This document shows positions 51,321 to 59,789 of a stretch of DNA of 64,000 nt, piece after piece; positions within the stretch are counted from its first letter, which is position 1; each line of letters starts with the position of its first letter. The notes under the pieces are model-generated. The model searched no databases. It worked only from the letters and a program-made list of their open reading frames with translations, and had not been told where the DNA came from. The DNA comes from Ruminococcaceae bacterium UBA5295. Lineage in GTDB: Bacteria > Bacillota > Clostridia > Oscillospirales > Acutalibacteraceae. The stretch is from the NCBI GenBank assembly GCA_002411365.1, contig DHSD01000029.1:1-64000 (forward strand), given 5' to 3'. The translations under genes were made by a program, and so were the position numbers.

Positions 51321-52289
51321 ATGGGCAACTTGCAGGAGTCCCGCCAGGTCCTTCATAATATAGTGGAAAACATAGGCAAAGTAATCATCGGGAAACGCCA
51401 TACTGTTGAGAAGATAGTCCTTGCCATGGCGTGTGGCGGCCATGCGCTTATTGAGGATGTGCCGGGCGTTGGTAAAACAAGCCTTGCGTGCGCCCTCGCG
51501 CGCTCTGTGGACTGTGAGTTCCGCCGGATACAGTTTACGCCCGATATTCTCCCTTCTGATGTTACGGGGTTTTCCATTTACAATAAGGCAACTGGGAAAT
51601 TTGAATTCCGCCCGGGGCCGGTAATGAGCAATTTTGTGCTTGCGGACGAAATAAACCGCACTTCGCCTAAAACGCAGGCAAGCCTGCTTGAAACGATGGA
51701 AGAAAAATGCGTCACTGTTGACGGAAGAAGTTACCATTTGCCGCAGCCGTTTATGGTGCTTGCCACGCAGAACCCTGTTGAGTACCAGGGCACGTTCCCG
51801 CTGCCTGAAGCCGAACTTGACAGGTTCGCTATCTGTGTTTCGCTTGGCTACCCTTCAGAAGAAGACGAGCTGCGCATAATTTACGGGGCACAGGTGCGCA
51901 ATGCTGAAAGGCTTTTGCCTGTTGCCGAAGCTGATGATATCCTGTTGGTGCAGCGGCAGGTTTCGAAAATCCATGTTGAACGGGAGGTCGCGATGTATAT
52001 ACTGGCGATTGTCACCGCTACGCGGAACAACCCTGAAATCGCGCTCGGGGCGAGCCCGCGCGCCTCTATCATGCTGTACAGGATGTCACAGGCACGCGCC
52101 CTTTACATGGGCAGGGAATATGTTATGCCGGATGACGTTAAGGCGCTTGCGCCGTGCGTGCTCGGACACAGGCTGATACTTTCCCGCGAAGCTAAAATCT
52201 CAGGCAGGAAAATTACGGAAATATTCGGCGGGATAATGGAAAAGGTCCAGGCGCCTTCCTTTCGGCACGCGGTGCCGCAGTTCGGATGA
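51321..52289 (+). CDS. MoxR family AAA+ ATPase
   Basis: AAA+ chaperone of the MoxR type, 322 aa. Walker A in EDVPGVGKTSLACALA, Walker B and following in LADEINRTSPKTQASLLETMEE, sensor region VLATQNPVEYQGTFPLPEAELDRF. These ATPases work with DUF58/VWA proteins in maturation or envelope stress. GGGAGG site upstream. First of three overlapping genes (ATGA to DUF58). Confidence 0.95.
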   Translation: MGNLQESRQVLHNIVENIGKVIIGKRHTVEKIVLAMACGGHALIEDVPGVGKTSLACALARSVDCEFRRIQFTPDILPSDVTGFSIYNKATGKFEFRPGPVMSNFVLADEINRTSPKTQASLLETMEEKCVTVDGRSYHLPQPFMVLATQNPVEYQGTFPLPEAELDRFAICVSLGYPSEEDELRIIYGAQVRNAERLLPVAEADDILLVQRQVSKIHVEREVAMYILAIVTATRNNPEIALGASPRASIMLYRMSQARALYMGREYVMPDDVKALAPCVLGHRLILSREAKISGRKITEIFGGIMEKVQAPSFRHAVPQFG

Positions 52290-53476
52290 ACAGGCCTACT
52301 TATTTTTTCCTGCTTGTGCTTTCGGCGGTGGAAGCATACCTGATGAACAACCGATTTGGGTACCTGCCAGTTTTGTTCCTCGTTTTGCTGATTCCGGTAG
52401 ATGCGGCCTGCACGCTGTGTGTCGGAAGGAACCTGAGCGGCGGCGCTCCGCTGCCGGCTTTGCATGAGTACGCACATGGCGAAACAATGTCATTTTCGTG
52501 TGCTTTCAGCAATAGCGGTTTTTTTGTTGTATGCCGCATTCAGGTAAACCTTTGTGTTTCAGGGCCGGAAGGATTTGTGCCGGTTAAAAAGAAAGCATGC
52601 CTCAGCATTGCGCCGAGATCGCGCGGCACACTTAAGTTTTCATTTACGCCTGGTCATATTGGCTCATACAAAGCGAAGGTGAAAAAAGCTGTCGTTTACG
52701 GGCCGCTGGGACTTTTCGGCGTGCGCCTGCACATTGAGCCGGCCGCGGAAGGCGCAGCGGTGCCTTCCATGATGTATGGAAAAAACAAAAGGTATTTATC
52801 GGGGGCGGACCGTACTGAATGCGGTTACGCAAAAAGCAGCGTAAAAGAAGAGGAAAACTCTTATAACGGTGTGCGCGAATATATGCCGGGCGACCCTATG
52901 AAAAGCATACACTGGAAGCTTTCGGCGCACAGCCTGAAAATCATGACGCGCCTTTGTGAGGGAACGGCCGAAAACCGCTCAACAGTGGCGGTTGACCTTC
53001 GCCGGATTCCGGCAGCGGCTGAAAAAGCTTTGTGCCTGCATGACGCGCTCTGTGAAATGGCCTTTTTTGAGGCTGCATGCCATGTGAAAGGAGGAAAGTC
53101 TGTGCGCCTGATTTCGTGCGGGGGAAAAGAGCTGTGCGCAGGGCGGATACACTCCGAAGAAGAACTTCCGGGCGCTGCCGTGTCCCTTGCCGTCGCAGGC
53201 ATAGAGAAAAGCGGGCTTGACGAAAAAGTTTCCGAATCCGAAAACTGCATATCGGTAGTTACTGCGCGCCTTGATGAACGGCTTGCGCGCATGCTGGCGT
53301 TTTCCGCAGGAAAAGGAGCGGACGTGACTTACTGTTATGTTTCGCCAGGTGAAGGGAACAGCAAAGACGAAGCCGGTTTTTCAGAAAAGTTGAAAAAGAA
53401 CGGCATAAGGTTTTTGTCAGGGACAGCGGCGAAACCGGCCGTGGTGGCTGACCGGCTTCAGGCAGCAAATGAATAA
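52286..53476 (+). CDS. DUF58 domain protein
   Basis: 396 aa, two N-terminal membrane segments (FLLVLSAVEAYLM, GYLPVLFLVLLIPVDA), then an Ig-like region and the DUF58 signature VREYMPGDPMKSIHWKLSAHS. DUF58 proteins accompany MoxR ATPases; their biochemical role is unknown. It overlaps both neighbours, which indicates tight coupling in one operon. Confidence 0.92.
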   Translation: MNRPTYFFLLVLSAVEAYLMNNRFGYLPVLFLVLLIPVDAACTLCVGRNLSGGAPLPALHEYAHGETMSFSCAFSNSGFFVVCRIQVNLCVSGPEGFVPVKKKACLSIAPRSRGTLKFSFTPGHIGSYKAKVKKAVVYGPLGLFGVRLHIEPAAEGAAVPSMMYGKNKRYLSGADRTECGYAKSSVKEEENSYNGVREYMPGDPMKSIHWKLSAHSLKIMTRLCEGTAENRSTVAVDLRRIPAAAEKALCLHDALCEMAFFEAACHVKGGKSVRLISCGGKELCAGRIHSEEELPGAAVSLAVAGIEKSGLDEKVSESENCISVVTARLDERLARMLAFSAGKGADVTYCYVSPGEGNSKDEAGFSEKLKKNGIRFLSGTAAKPAVVADRLQAANE

Positions 53477-55760
53477 AAAACGGCAGGCGAAGAAGATGGA
53501 TGGTTATTCTGCAGGCAACAAGGCTGCCGGATATATAATCGATGTTGCGGCGGGCTGTTCGGCGGCATATAATCTGCTGCTTTCGTTTTCATCTGCGGAA
53601 TCGCTTAAGCGCCAGATCATTCCTATGGTTGTTTGCTGTGCCGCTGTGCTGTTACTGCCATGCTTTTCCCAAAGAATGGAGAAAACAGCGGCATGCGGCA
53701 TACTGCTTCTTATTTTCTATGGCCTTCTTGTACAGCCGGAAAACAACCTGCGCGCATCATTATTACTTATGCTCCAGAACCCTGCGCAGTCGTTTGTGCG
53801 CTTTTTAAGCTCTTTACCGTCGATGCCTGCGGTAGCGGGAATTTTTGCCATCACTGCGTTCCTCTGCGGCATGCGGCGTTTGGCGTCGGCGCTTTTTTGG
53901 GCTGTAAATATGGTGTTTCCATGCGTGCTGTTTATGATGGGCTACCATGTAAGCACGCTGGCGCTGGCGATTATGACGGGCTGCTCCACTGTAATGCTTT
54001 TGCGGGCGGATATGATGTTCCCTGCCTGCGGAAAGCCGGCAGGCGCTAAAGCATCGCTGCGTTCCACTGCCGTGGCTGCCGCGGCCGTAACCGGCGTCCT
54101 TATTTGTTCGCAGTTCGCGTACAGTGGCCTGCACAGCACATTTGGCGGCCGGGATAAAATCGATATTCCAGGGATACTGGCGCAGTGCCGGAAGTCGGTG
54201 CTCACAACAAGCGGCTTTTCGGATTATGACAAAGACTATGTCCTCGGAAGGAAAATGTCGGTCGACAATACGCCGGTTCTTGAAGTGAAGGCAAACGGCC
54301 CAATATATCTGCGTGGCCGCATTTACTGCAGCTATACCGGCAGGTCGTGGCAGGCTGGCGTAAATGGAAGCAGATACTCGGATGCCAATACTGCGGAAAT
54401 CGGCACTTTTTCACAGTGCTATTCGAAAGCAATAACTTATTATGAAGTAAATGTGCTTGGGCACAGCTCGCTCCAGGCAGGTGACTTAAACAGGGCGGAT
54501 TTCCCGGTGCGTATGTGCCAAATGAAAGTAACAACGCTTACGGAGGATCAGAAATATCTGTTTTTGCCGGAGCGCTGGTTTTACACTTTGTCCCCAAAAT
54601 TGAAAATCAGGCAGTCATACCCATGCGTGGAGCTTTCAGCCCCGGTCACCGAGGGCACAGAATATTCATTCGGGTATTTTATACCGAATACCAAAAGCGG
54701 AGCTTTTGATTTAGCAGAAACAGATATGAGCCAGGAGCTGCAGAATCAGAGTAATGCGGCTAAAGTACTGTACGGTTCTAATGATGGCATTACGCCGAGG
54801 GTGGCAGCACTTGCAAAGAATATTACGAATGGGATTGCAGGTGAAGAGCAGAAAGCTGCCGCAATTTCCGCGTGGCTGAAGAAAAACTGCACTTATACGC
54901 TTTCTCCGCCGCAGCCATGGGCAAGGCAGGACTTCGCCGAATATTTTCTGCTTGATTCCCACAGGGGATACTGCCAGCATTTTGCCACGGCAATGGTGCT
55001 GCTTTTAAGGGCGAGCGGCGTGCCCGCAAGGTATGTTGAAGGCTATGCCGTGCCTTCGGCGAAGGCTTCTAATGTTGAGAATATTTATGAAATAACGAAT
55101 GCGCAGGCTCATGCGTGGGTGGAGTACTATTCGCCGAAATGCGGCTTTGTTACGGCGGACCCGACGCCGGGCACATCACTGCCAAAACCTGCCGCATTGT
55201 TTGATACGGAAAGCGGCGCGCCGCATGTATCTGCCTCGTCTGTTCCAGCAAGGAAGCCGTCTTCAGTTCCATCAAAGCCTGACGCTTCTCCGTCATCTTC
55301 GCTTTCAGCATCGTCCGCTTCACATTCTGGCGGTAAGGCAGAAAACGCTTATGGCATGCTTTTCTCATTCCTGCGTGCGGCAGCAGTAGCCATTGCCATC
55401 GCCGCGGCTGTGTATTTTGGCAAGGTGGCATACCGCGCCGTCTGGTTTGCGCTCTTAAGGCACGGTGACAGCAGGAAGATGGTGCTTACGCTTTACCAGT
55501 ACTTTGCACGTGTATTTTCAAAGCTTGGCTTTAAGACGCCGCCTTCCGGCACTCCCAATGAACTGGCCGCCGAAGTGCGCAGGAAAATACCTTTTAGCCC
55601 CGTAAGCTTTAACAGGGTAACAGAGATATACTGCAGCGTGCGCTATGGAGGGCATGCTGTTACGGAAAGCGAACGCAGTGATTTTATCTGCTTTTACCGT
55701 TCACTGCCTGGCACATGCCGCAGGCATTTTGGCCGTTTCCGTTGGTTTGAGGTTTCATGA
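53469..55760 (+). CDS. Membrane transglutaminase-like protein (DUF3488/DUF4129 type)
   Basis: 763 aa. About six N-terminal membrane segments (to residue about 210), a large extracellular part, and a transglutaminase core with Cys in GYCQHFATAMVLLLRASGVPA, His in NAQAHAWVEYYSP and Asp in FVTADPTPG. A Ser/Pro-rich linker follows (residues about 590-625), then one more membrane segment and a DUF4129-like cytoplasmic tail. The catalytic triad is complete. MoxR-DUF58-transglutaminase is a recurrent operon; the likely job is peptidase or cross-linking at the cell surface. Confidence 0.93.
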   Translation: MNKKRQAKKMDGYSAGNKAAGYIIDVAAGCSAAYNLLLSFSSAESLKRQIIPMVVCCAAVLLLPCFSQRMEKTAACGILLLIFYGLLVQPENNLRASLLLMLQNPAQSFVRFLSSLPSMPAVAGIFAITAFLCGMRRLASALFWAVNMVFPCVLFMMGYHVSTLALAIMTGCSTVMLLRADMMFPACGKPAGAKASLRSTAVAAAAVTGVLICSQFAYSGLHSTFGGRDKIDIPGILAQCRKSVLTTSGFSDYDKDYVLGRKMSVDNTPVLEVKANGPIYLRGRIYCSYTGRSWQAGVNGSRYSDANTAEIGTFSQCYSKAITYYEVNVLGHSSLQAGDLNRADFPVRMCQMKVTTLTEDQKYLFLPERWFYTLSPKLKIRQSYPCVELSAPVTEGTEYSFGYFIPNTKSGAFDLAETDMSQELQNQSNAAKVLYGSNDGITPRVAALAKNITNGIAGEEQKAAAISAWLKKNCTYTLSPPQPWARQDFAEYFLLDSHRGYCQHFATAMVLLLRASGVPARYVEGYAVPSAKASNVENIYEITNAQAHAWVEYYSPKCGFVTADPTPGTSLPKPAALFDTESGAPHVSASSVPARKPSSVPSKPDASPSSSLSASSASHSGGKAENAYGMLFSFLRAAAVAIAIAAAVYFGKVAYRAVWFALLRHGDSRKMVLTLYQYFARVFSKLGFKTPPSGTPNELAAEVRRKIPFSPVSFNRVTEIYCSVRYGGHAVTESERSDFICFYRSLPGTCRRHFGRFRWFEVS

Positions 55761-55831
55761 AGCCATCTGTACACAGCATAATTTCCGCCGGTACTATGCT
55801 ACACAGCCAAATGCTTGATTAAGAATATAAA

Positions 55832-55868
55832 AAACATCCGCAGCGATTTTTTCGCTGCGGATGTTTTG
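55832..55868. terminator. Bidirectional terminator (transglutaminase / glmS)
   Basis: AAAACATCCGCAGCG pairs with CGCTGCGGATGTTTT around ATTTTTT. A/T flanks on both sides allow it to end both convergent transcripts. Confidence 0.9.
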
Positions 55869-55878
55869 CTGCCATAAT

Positions 55879-57726
55879 TTATTCTACTGTAACCGATTTT
55901 GCAAGGTTCCTCGGTTTATCGACATCGCATCCCCTGCGTACGGCTGTATAGTATGCCAAAAGCTGCATGGGGATAACGGCAAGCACAGGCTCGAGGATAT
56001 CCTGCACTTTTGGAATGTAAAAAGCTGTTTCAGCTAAATCCTCTATGCCCTTGTTGCCTTCGGTCGTAAGGGCAAACACTTTTGCACCCCTTGTTGTGAC
56101 TTCACGGATATTGCTGACCATCTTTTCGTACAGATTTTTCTGCGTAGCGAGCGCGATGATGACGGTGCCGTTCTCAATAAGCGCTATGGTGCCGTGCTTG
56201 AGTTCACCGCCCGCGTATGCCTCAGCGTGGATATACGAAATCTCTTTCAGCTTGAGTGCACCTTCCATCGCAACGGCGTAATCTATGCCGCGGCCAAGGA
56301 AAAACATATCTTTCTGGGCGTAGTTGTTTGAAGCAAACTTCTGAAGGACTTCGCGGTTTTTGAGGACTTCCGCAGCCTTATCCGGCAGTGTGAGCATATC
56401 ACTCTTCACAGCCTCAATCTCTTCGTCTGTCATTGTGCGGCGCGCTTTGGCAAAGTAAAGAGCGAGGATATACATGGTGATAAGCTGTGTTGTATATGCT
56501 TTTGTTGAAGCTACGGCTATTTCTGGGCCGGCCCATGTGTAAAGGACGTCATCTGCTTCCCTTGCAACGGAGCTGCCAACAACATTTGTTATGGCAAGGA
56601 CCTTGACACCCTGCTTTTTTGCTTCGCGCAGCGCCGCAAGCGTGTCGGCCGTTTCGCCTGACTGGCTGACGACAATAAGCAGCGTTTTTTTATCCATTAT
56701 CGGATCCCTGTAGCGGAATTCGGAAGCAATGTCGACTTCCACAGGAATCCGCGCCAGCTTTTCGATTACATATTTTCCCACAATGCCTGCGTGATAGGCT
56801 GTGCCGCATGCGACAATATAAATGTGCTCAATGTTACGGACTTCATCTTCCGAAAGGTCAATGCCGTCAAGCTGTATGGGCTTGCCTTTCATCACGCGGG
56901 AAGTCATGGTTGCTTTAATTGCGGCGGGCTGCTCGCAGATTTCCTTAAGCATGAAGTGCTCATAGCCGCCCTTTTCCGCTGCATTCGCATCCCATGTAAC
57001 ATGTTTTACCGGCGTCTCAACCTTTTCGCCGTCCATGTTATAGACTTCGACGGAATTTTTCTGTATTACGGCGAACTTTTTGTCTTCAAGGTAGATAAAA
57101 TCCCTTGTGTAGTTAAGCACGGCAGGGACGTCCGAAGCAATATAATTTTCATTTTTGCCAACACCTATGACAAGTGGGCTATCTTTTCTGACGGCGATGA
57201 TTTTGTCTGGCTCGCATGATGAAACAATGCCGAGTGCATAGCTGCCGTCAAGGCGCGCAACTGCTTTCATAACTGCGTTGAGGAGCCTGTTTTCAGACTC
57301 TGCCTCGCGCTCATAATAATAGTCGATTAAGTTTGGGATAACTTCGGTGTCGGTCTCCGAATAGAACTTGTAGCCGCGTGAAGTGAGCCACTCGCGAAGA
57401 TGGATGTAGTTTTCAATTATGCCATTATGCACGACGGCTATCGTCTTTTTCGCATTTGTGTGCGGGTGGCAGTTGAGCTCGGAAGGAGCCCCATGGGTTG
57501 CCCAGCGTGTGTGCCCAATGCCTATGCAGCCTTCCAGTGGTGAAGACTGCAGCTTTTTCTGCAGGTTGATAAGGCGCCCCTTACTCTTTGCAAGGTCCAT
57601 GTTGCCTTTGCGGTTAAGCACTGCTATGCCTGCCGAGTCATATCCGCGGTACTCCAACCGTTTAAGTCCGCTAAGTAGCACAGGCTGCGCGTCTTCGTCA
57701 CCAATGTAACCAACAATTCCACACAT
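55879..57726 (-). CDS. glmS: Glutamine-fructose-6-phosphate aminotransferase
   Basis: Makes glucosamine-6-phosphate for wall synthesis. 615 aa. N-terminal glutaminase begins with catalytic Cys2 (MCGIVGYIGDEDAQ), with GHTRWATHG and the SSPLEG motif. Two SIS sugar-isomerase domains follow (ACGTAYHAG, VSQSGETADTLAAL, AEAYAGGELKHGT) and the C-terminal DKPRNLAKSVTVE. Its leader is a glmS ribozyme, so glucosamine-6-phosphate should trigger mRNA cleavage and lower expression. Confidence 0.98.
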   Translation of the reverse strand: MCGIVGYIGDEDAQPVLLSGLKRLEYRGYDSAGIAVLNRKGNMDLAKSKGRLINLQKKLQSSPLEGCIGIGHTRWATHGAPSELNCHPHTNAKKTIAVVHNGIIENYIHLREWLTSRGYKFYSETDTEVIPNLIDYYYEREAESENRLLNAVMKAVARLDGSYALGIVSSCEPDKIIAVRKDSPLVIGVGKNENYIASDVPAVLNYTRDFIYLEDKKFAVIQKNSVEVYNMDGEKVETPVKHVTWDANAAEKGGYEHFMLKEICEQPAAIKATMTSRVMKGKPIQLDGIDLSEDEVRNIEHIYIVACGTAYHAGIVGKYVIEKLARIPVEVDIASEFRYRDPIMDKKTLLIVVSQSGETADTLAALREAKKQGVKVLAITNVVGSSVAREADDVLYTWAGPEIAVASTKAYTTQLITMYILALYFAKARRTMTDEEIEAVKSDMLTLPDKAAEVLKNREVLQKFASNNYAQKDMFFLGRGIDYAVAMEGALKLKEISYIHAEAYAGGELKHGTIALIENGTVIIALATQKNLYEKMVSNIREVTTRGAKVFALTTEGNKGIEDLAETAFYIPKVQDILEPVLAVIPMQLLAYYTAVRRGCDVDKPRNLAKSVTVE

Positions 57727-57744
57727 AATTAAGCCAGCCTTTCT

Positions 57745-57914
57745 AAAATATAATAATATTTCACAAGGCCTTCATGCACCCTGCTGAATTTGTTCAGGAA
57801 TTGCTCCCTGGCTTTTCCAACATTTCCGGTAGTGCAATACCGCAGGGCATCCGCCGAATTTTCGATAAACCCTGACCTCGTCAGCCTGCTTTCCCAAGCA
57901 GGCTCTGGCGCTTG
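57745..57914 (-). ncRNA. glmS ribozyme (glucosamine-6-phosphate riboswitch)
   Basis: On the minus strand the conserved core is plain: AGCGCCAGAGCC near the 5' end, then TGACGAGGTCAGGGTTTATC, and TTCGGCGGATGCCC. Cleavage should fall just 5' of the GCGCC at about 57911/57912. The helix GCCTGCTT-GGG-AAAGCAGGC matches P1/P2 arms. It lies between a promoter and the glmS start, in the usual place. A 70-aa frame inside it is spurious. Confidence 0.95.
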
Positions 57915-57944
57915 ATTGTTTTTCTGAAAGCCATTCAACATAAT

Positions 57945-57973
57945 ACAATATCATTATGGTAATTTCAAGTCAA
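57945..57973 (-). promoter_or_regulatory. Promoter of the glmS ribozyme and glmS
   Basis: On the minus strand TTGACT, a 17-base spacer and TATTGT, about 30 bases upstream of the ribozyme cleavage site. Confidence 0.72.
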
Positions 57974-58065
57974 ATAGTTCCAAATGGCGAGGCCTTGTCA
58001 TTTTATTTTTATAAAATAGCATATTAGCTCAAGATAAGACCACTTGTTGAATAATTTTGATTGAT

Positions 58066-58088
58066 TTGTCATAAACTTCACCTGACAA
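58066..58088 (+). promoter_or_regulatory. Putative MtlR activator site
   Basis: Inverted repeat TTGTCA-N11-TGACAA, centred about 64 bases before the expected transcript start of mtlA. It fits the MtlR operator form TTGnCA...TGnCAA and the position expected for activation. Confidence 0.65.
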
Positions 58089-58105
58089 ACCCAAAGTATA
58101 TATTC

Positions 58106-58134
58106 TTGCAAGTAATAACGTCTGATGTTATACT
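58106..58134 (+). promoter_or_regulatory. Promoter of the mannitol operon
   Basis: TTGCAA, a 17-base spacer and TATACT; transcript start near 58141, 50 bases before the GTG of mtlA. Confidence 0.78.
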
Positions 58135-58190
58135 TGGAATCACAAGTTGCTGCTTTTCACAATATACTTAAGCGTGAAGGAGGAGTTTTT

Positions 58191-59669
58191 GTGGCAGTTG
58201 CAGAAAATGCCCCAAAAAATATGGGGGCGAAGGCGGGAGTCCAAAAATTCGGTGGATTCCTTGCCGGCATGGTCATGCCAAATATTGGCGCATTCATTGC
58301 ATGGGGCCTTTTGACGGCTCTGTTTATTCCAACAGGCTGGATACCAAATGCGACTCTCAACAAAGTTACAGGGCCGATGATCACTTACCTGTTGCCACTG
58401 CTCATTGGCTACACAGGTGGAACTATGGTTTACGGCAAAAGGGGAGGCGTTGTCGGAGCCATAGCTACGATGGGCGTTATTGTAGGTTCATCGGTGACGA
58501 TGTTCCTCGGCGCAATGATTATGGGGCCGTTGAGCGCTTTCCTGATAAAGAAGTTCGACGGCCTTGTTGAAGGCAAGATAAAAGCTGGTTTCGAGATGCT
58601 TGTAAACACGTTTTCGGCAGGCATCCTCGGCGCCATACTTTCAATACTCGGCTTTCTTGCCATCGGTCCTGCCGTAAGTGGTATGACGATTGCGCTCGGG
58701 AATGCGGCGCAGTGGATTACAAAAGCAAACCTTTTACCGCTTATTGCAACACTCGTTGAACCTGGCAAGATTTTGTTCCTCAACAATGCCATTAACCACG
58801 GAATTTTCGACCCGGTAGGCATTGCGCAGGTAAAACAGTTCGGAAAGTCAATTTTCTTCCTGCTTGAAACAGACCCAGGCCCTGGGCTTGGCGTTCTCCT
58901 TGCATACTGGATATTCGGCAAGGGCAATGCGAAGGGTTCTGCTCCGGGCGCAGTAATCATCGAGTTCCTCGGCGGTATCCATGAAATTTACTTCCCGTAT
59001 GTCATGATGCATCCTGCGCTTCTGTTGTCGGTTATTTTCGGCGGTATGTCTGCTGACTTTATATTTGTTATCACAGGCGCAGGGCTTGTTGCATCTCCTT
59101 CTCCGGGAAGCATTATCGCTGAAATCGCGATGTGCCCGAAGGGCGGGTTGTTCCCGGTCCTTGCAGGCGTAGCGGTAGGCACGGTGGTTTCTTTCCTCAT
59201 TTCTTCTGTCGTTTTGAAACGGGTGAGTGCGAAAGAAGAAAATAATGCCGCTTTCGAGTCTGCACAGAGCGCTGTTATGCAGATGAAAAATGAAAGCAAG
59301 GCCAATGCCGGTATTTCTTCCAATGCTTCCGCAGGCAGAGAAAAAACAGGCGCTGCTAAAGTAACAGCAGGCTTTGTGCCGAAGATGATAATCTTTGCGT
59401 GCGATGCCGGCATGGGCTCATCTGCAATGGGCGAGACAATCTTAAGGAAAAAGCTTAAGGACGCCGGGCTCAATATTACAGTTCACCATGCACCGGTAGA
59501 CGAAATTCCGAAAGAGGCAGAGGTAGTGTTTATACAGGAAAGCCTCGCCGAACGTGCTCACAGTGTTGTTCCGGACGCGCAGATTGTGACGGTTGAGAAT
59601 TTTCTCGACAGCGCTCCTTACGACCAGTATATCGAATCGCTGAAAGCACAAATGGGAAAGAACTTCTGA
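58191..59669 (+). CDS. mtlA: PTS mannitol transporter, EIICB
   Basis: Imports and phosphorylates mannitol. 492 aa from GTG 58191 with AAGGAGGAG upstream; the longer frame from 58125 would start before the promoter's transcript. EIIC domain about 1-345 with many membrane spans ([34 protein letters not shown] containing the conserved G-G-I-H-E). A Ser/Ala linker follows, then EIIB about 400-492 with phospho-Cys in [16 protein letters not shown]. No EIIA is fused; mtlF supplies it. Confidence 0.96.
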   Translation: MAVAENAPKNMGAKAGVQKFGGFLAGMVMPNIGAFIAWGLLTALFIPTGWIPNATLNKVTGPMITYLLPLLIGYTGGTMVYGKRGGVVGAIATMGVIVGSSVTMFLGAMIMGPLSAFLIKKFDGLVEGKIKAGFEMLVNTFSAGILGAILSILGFLAIGPAVSGMTIALGNAAQWITKANLLPLIATLVEPGKILFLNNAINHGIFDPVGIAQVKQFGKSIFFLLETDPGPGLGVLLAYWIFGKGNAKGSAPGAVIIEFLGGIHEIYFPYVMMHPALLLSVIFGGMSADFIFVITGAGLVASPSPGSIIAEIAMCPKGGLFPVLAGVAVGTVVSFLISSVVLKRVSAKEENNAAFESAQSAVMQMKNESKANAGISSNASAGREKTGAAKVTAGFVPKMIIFACDAGMGSSAMGETILRKKLKDAGLNITVHHAPVDEIPKEAEVVFIQESLAERAHSVVPDAQIVTVENFLDSAPYDQYIESLKAQMGKNF

Positions 59670-59682
59670 TTAAAACTTGTTT

Positions 59683-59724
59683 GGGGATTCGGTGCACTTT
59701 CCATGTACCGGAATCCCTTATTTT
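59683..59724 (+). terminator. Partial terminator between mtlA and mtlR
   Basis: GGGATTC-GGT pairs with ACCGGAATCCC (one bulge), followed by TTATTTT. Probably attenuates rather than stops transcription, lowering mtlR relative to mtlA. Confidence 0.55.
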
Positions 59725-59740
59725 ACACGTACAGACAAGA

Positions 59741-59764
59741 ATAACTGCTCTAATAACTGCTCTA
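59741..59764 (+). repeat. Perfect 12-bp tandem repeat before mtlR
   Basis: ATAACTGCTCTA is present twice head to tail, just upstream of mtlR. Function unknown; it may be a slippage product. Confidence 0.8.
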
Positions 59765-59789
59765 TATGTGACATTCAGGAAGTGATCTA

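Noticed and set aside
57729..57941. 70-aa minus-strand frame upstream of glmS
   Set aside because: It lies inside the glmS ribozyme, whose conserved core explains the sequence.
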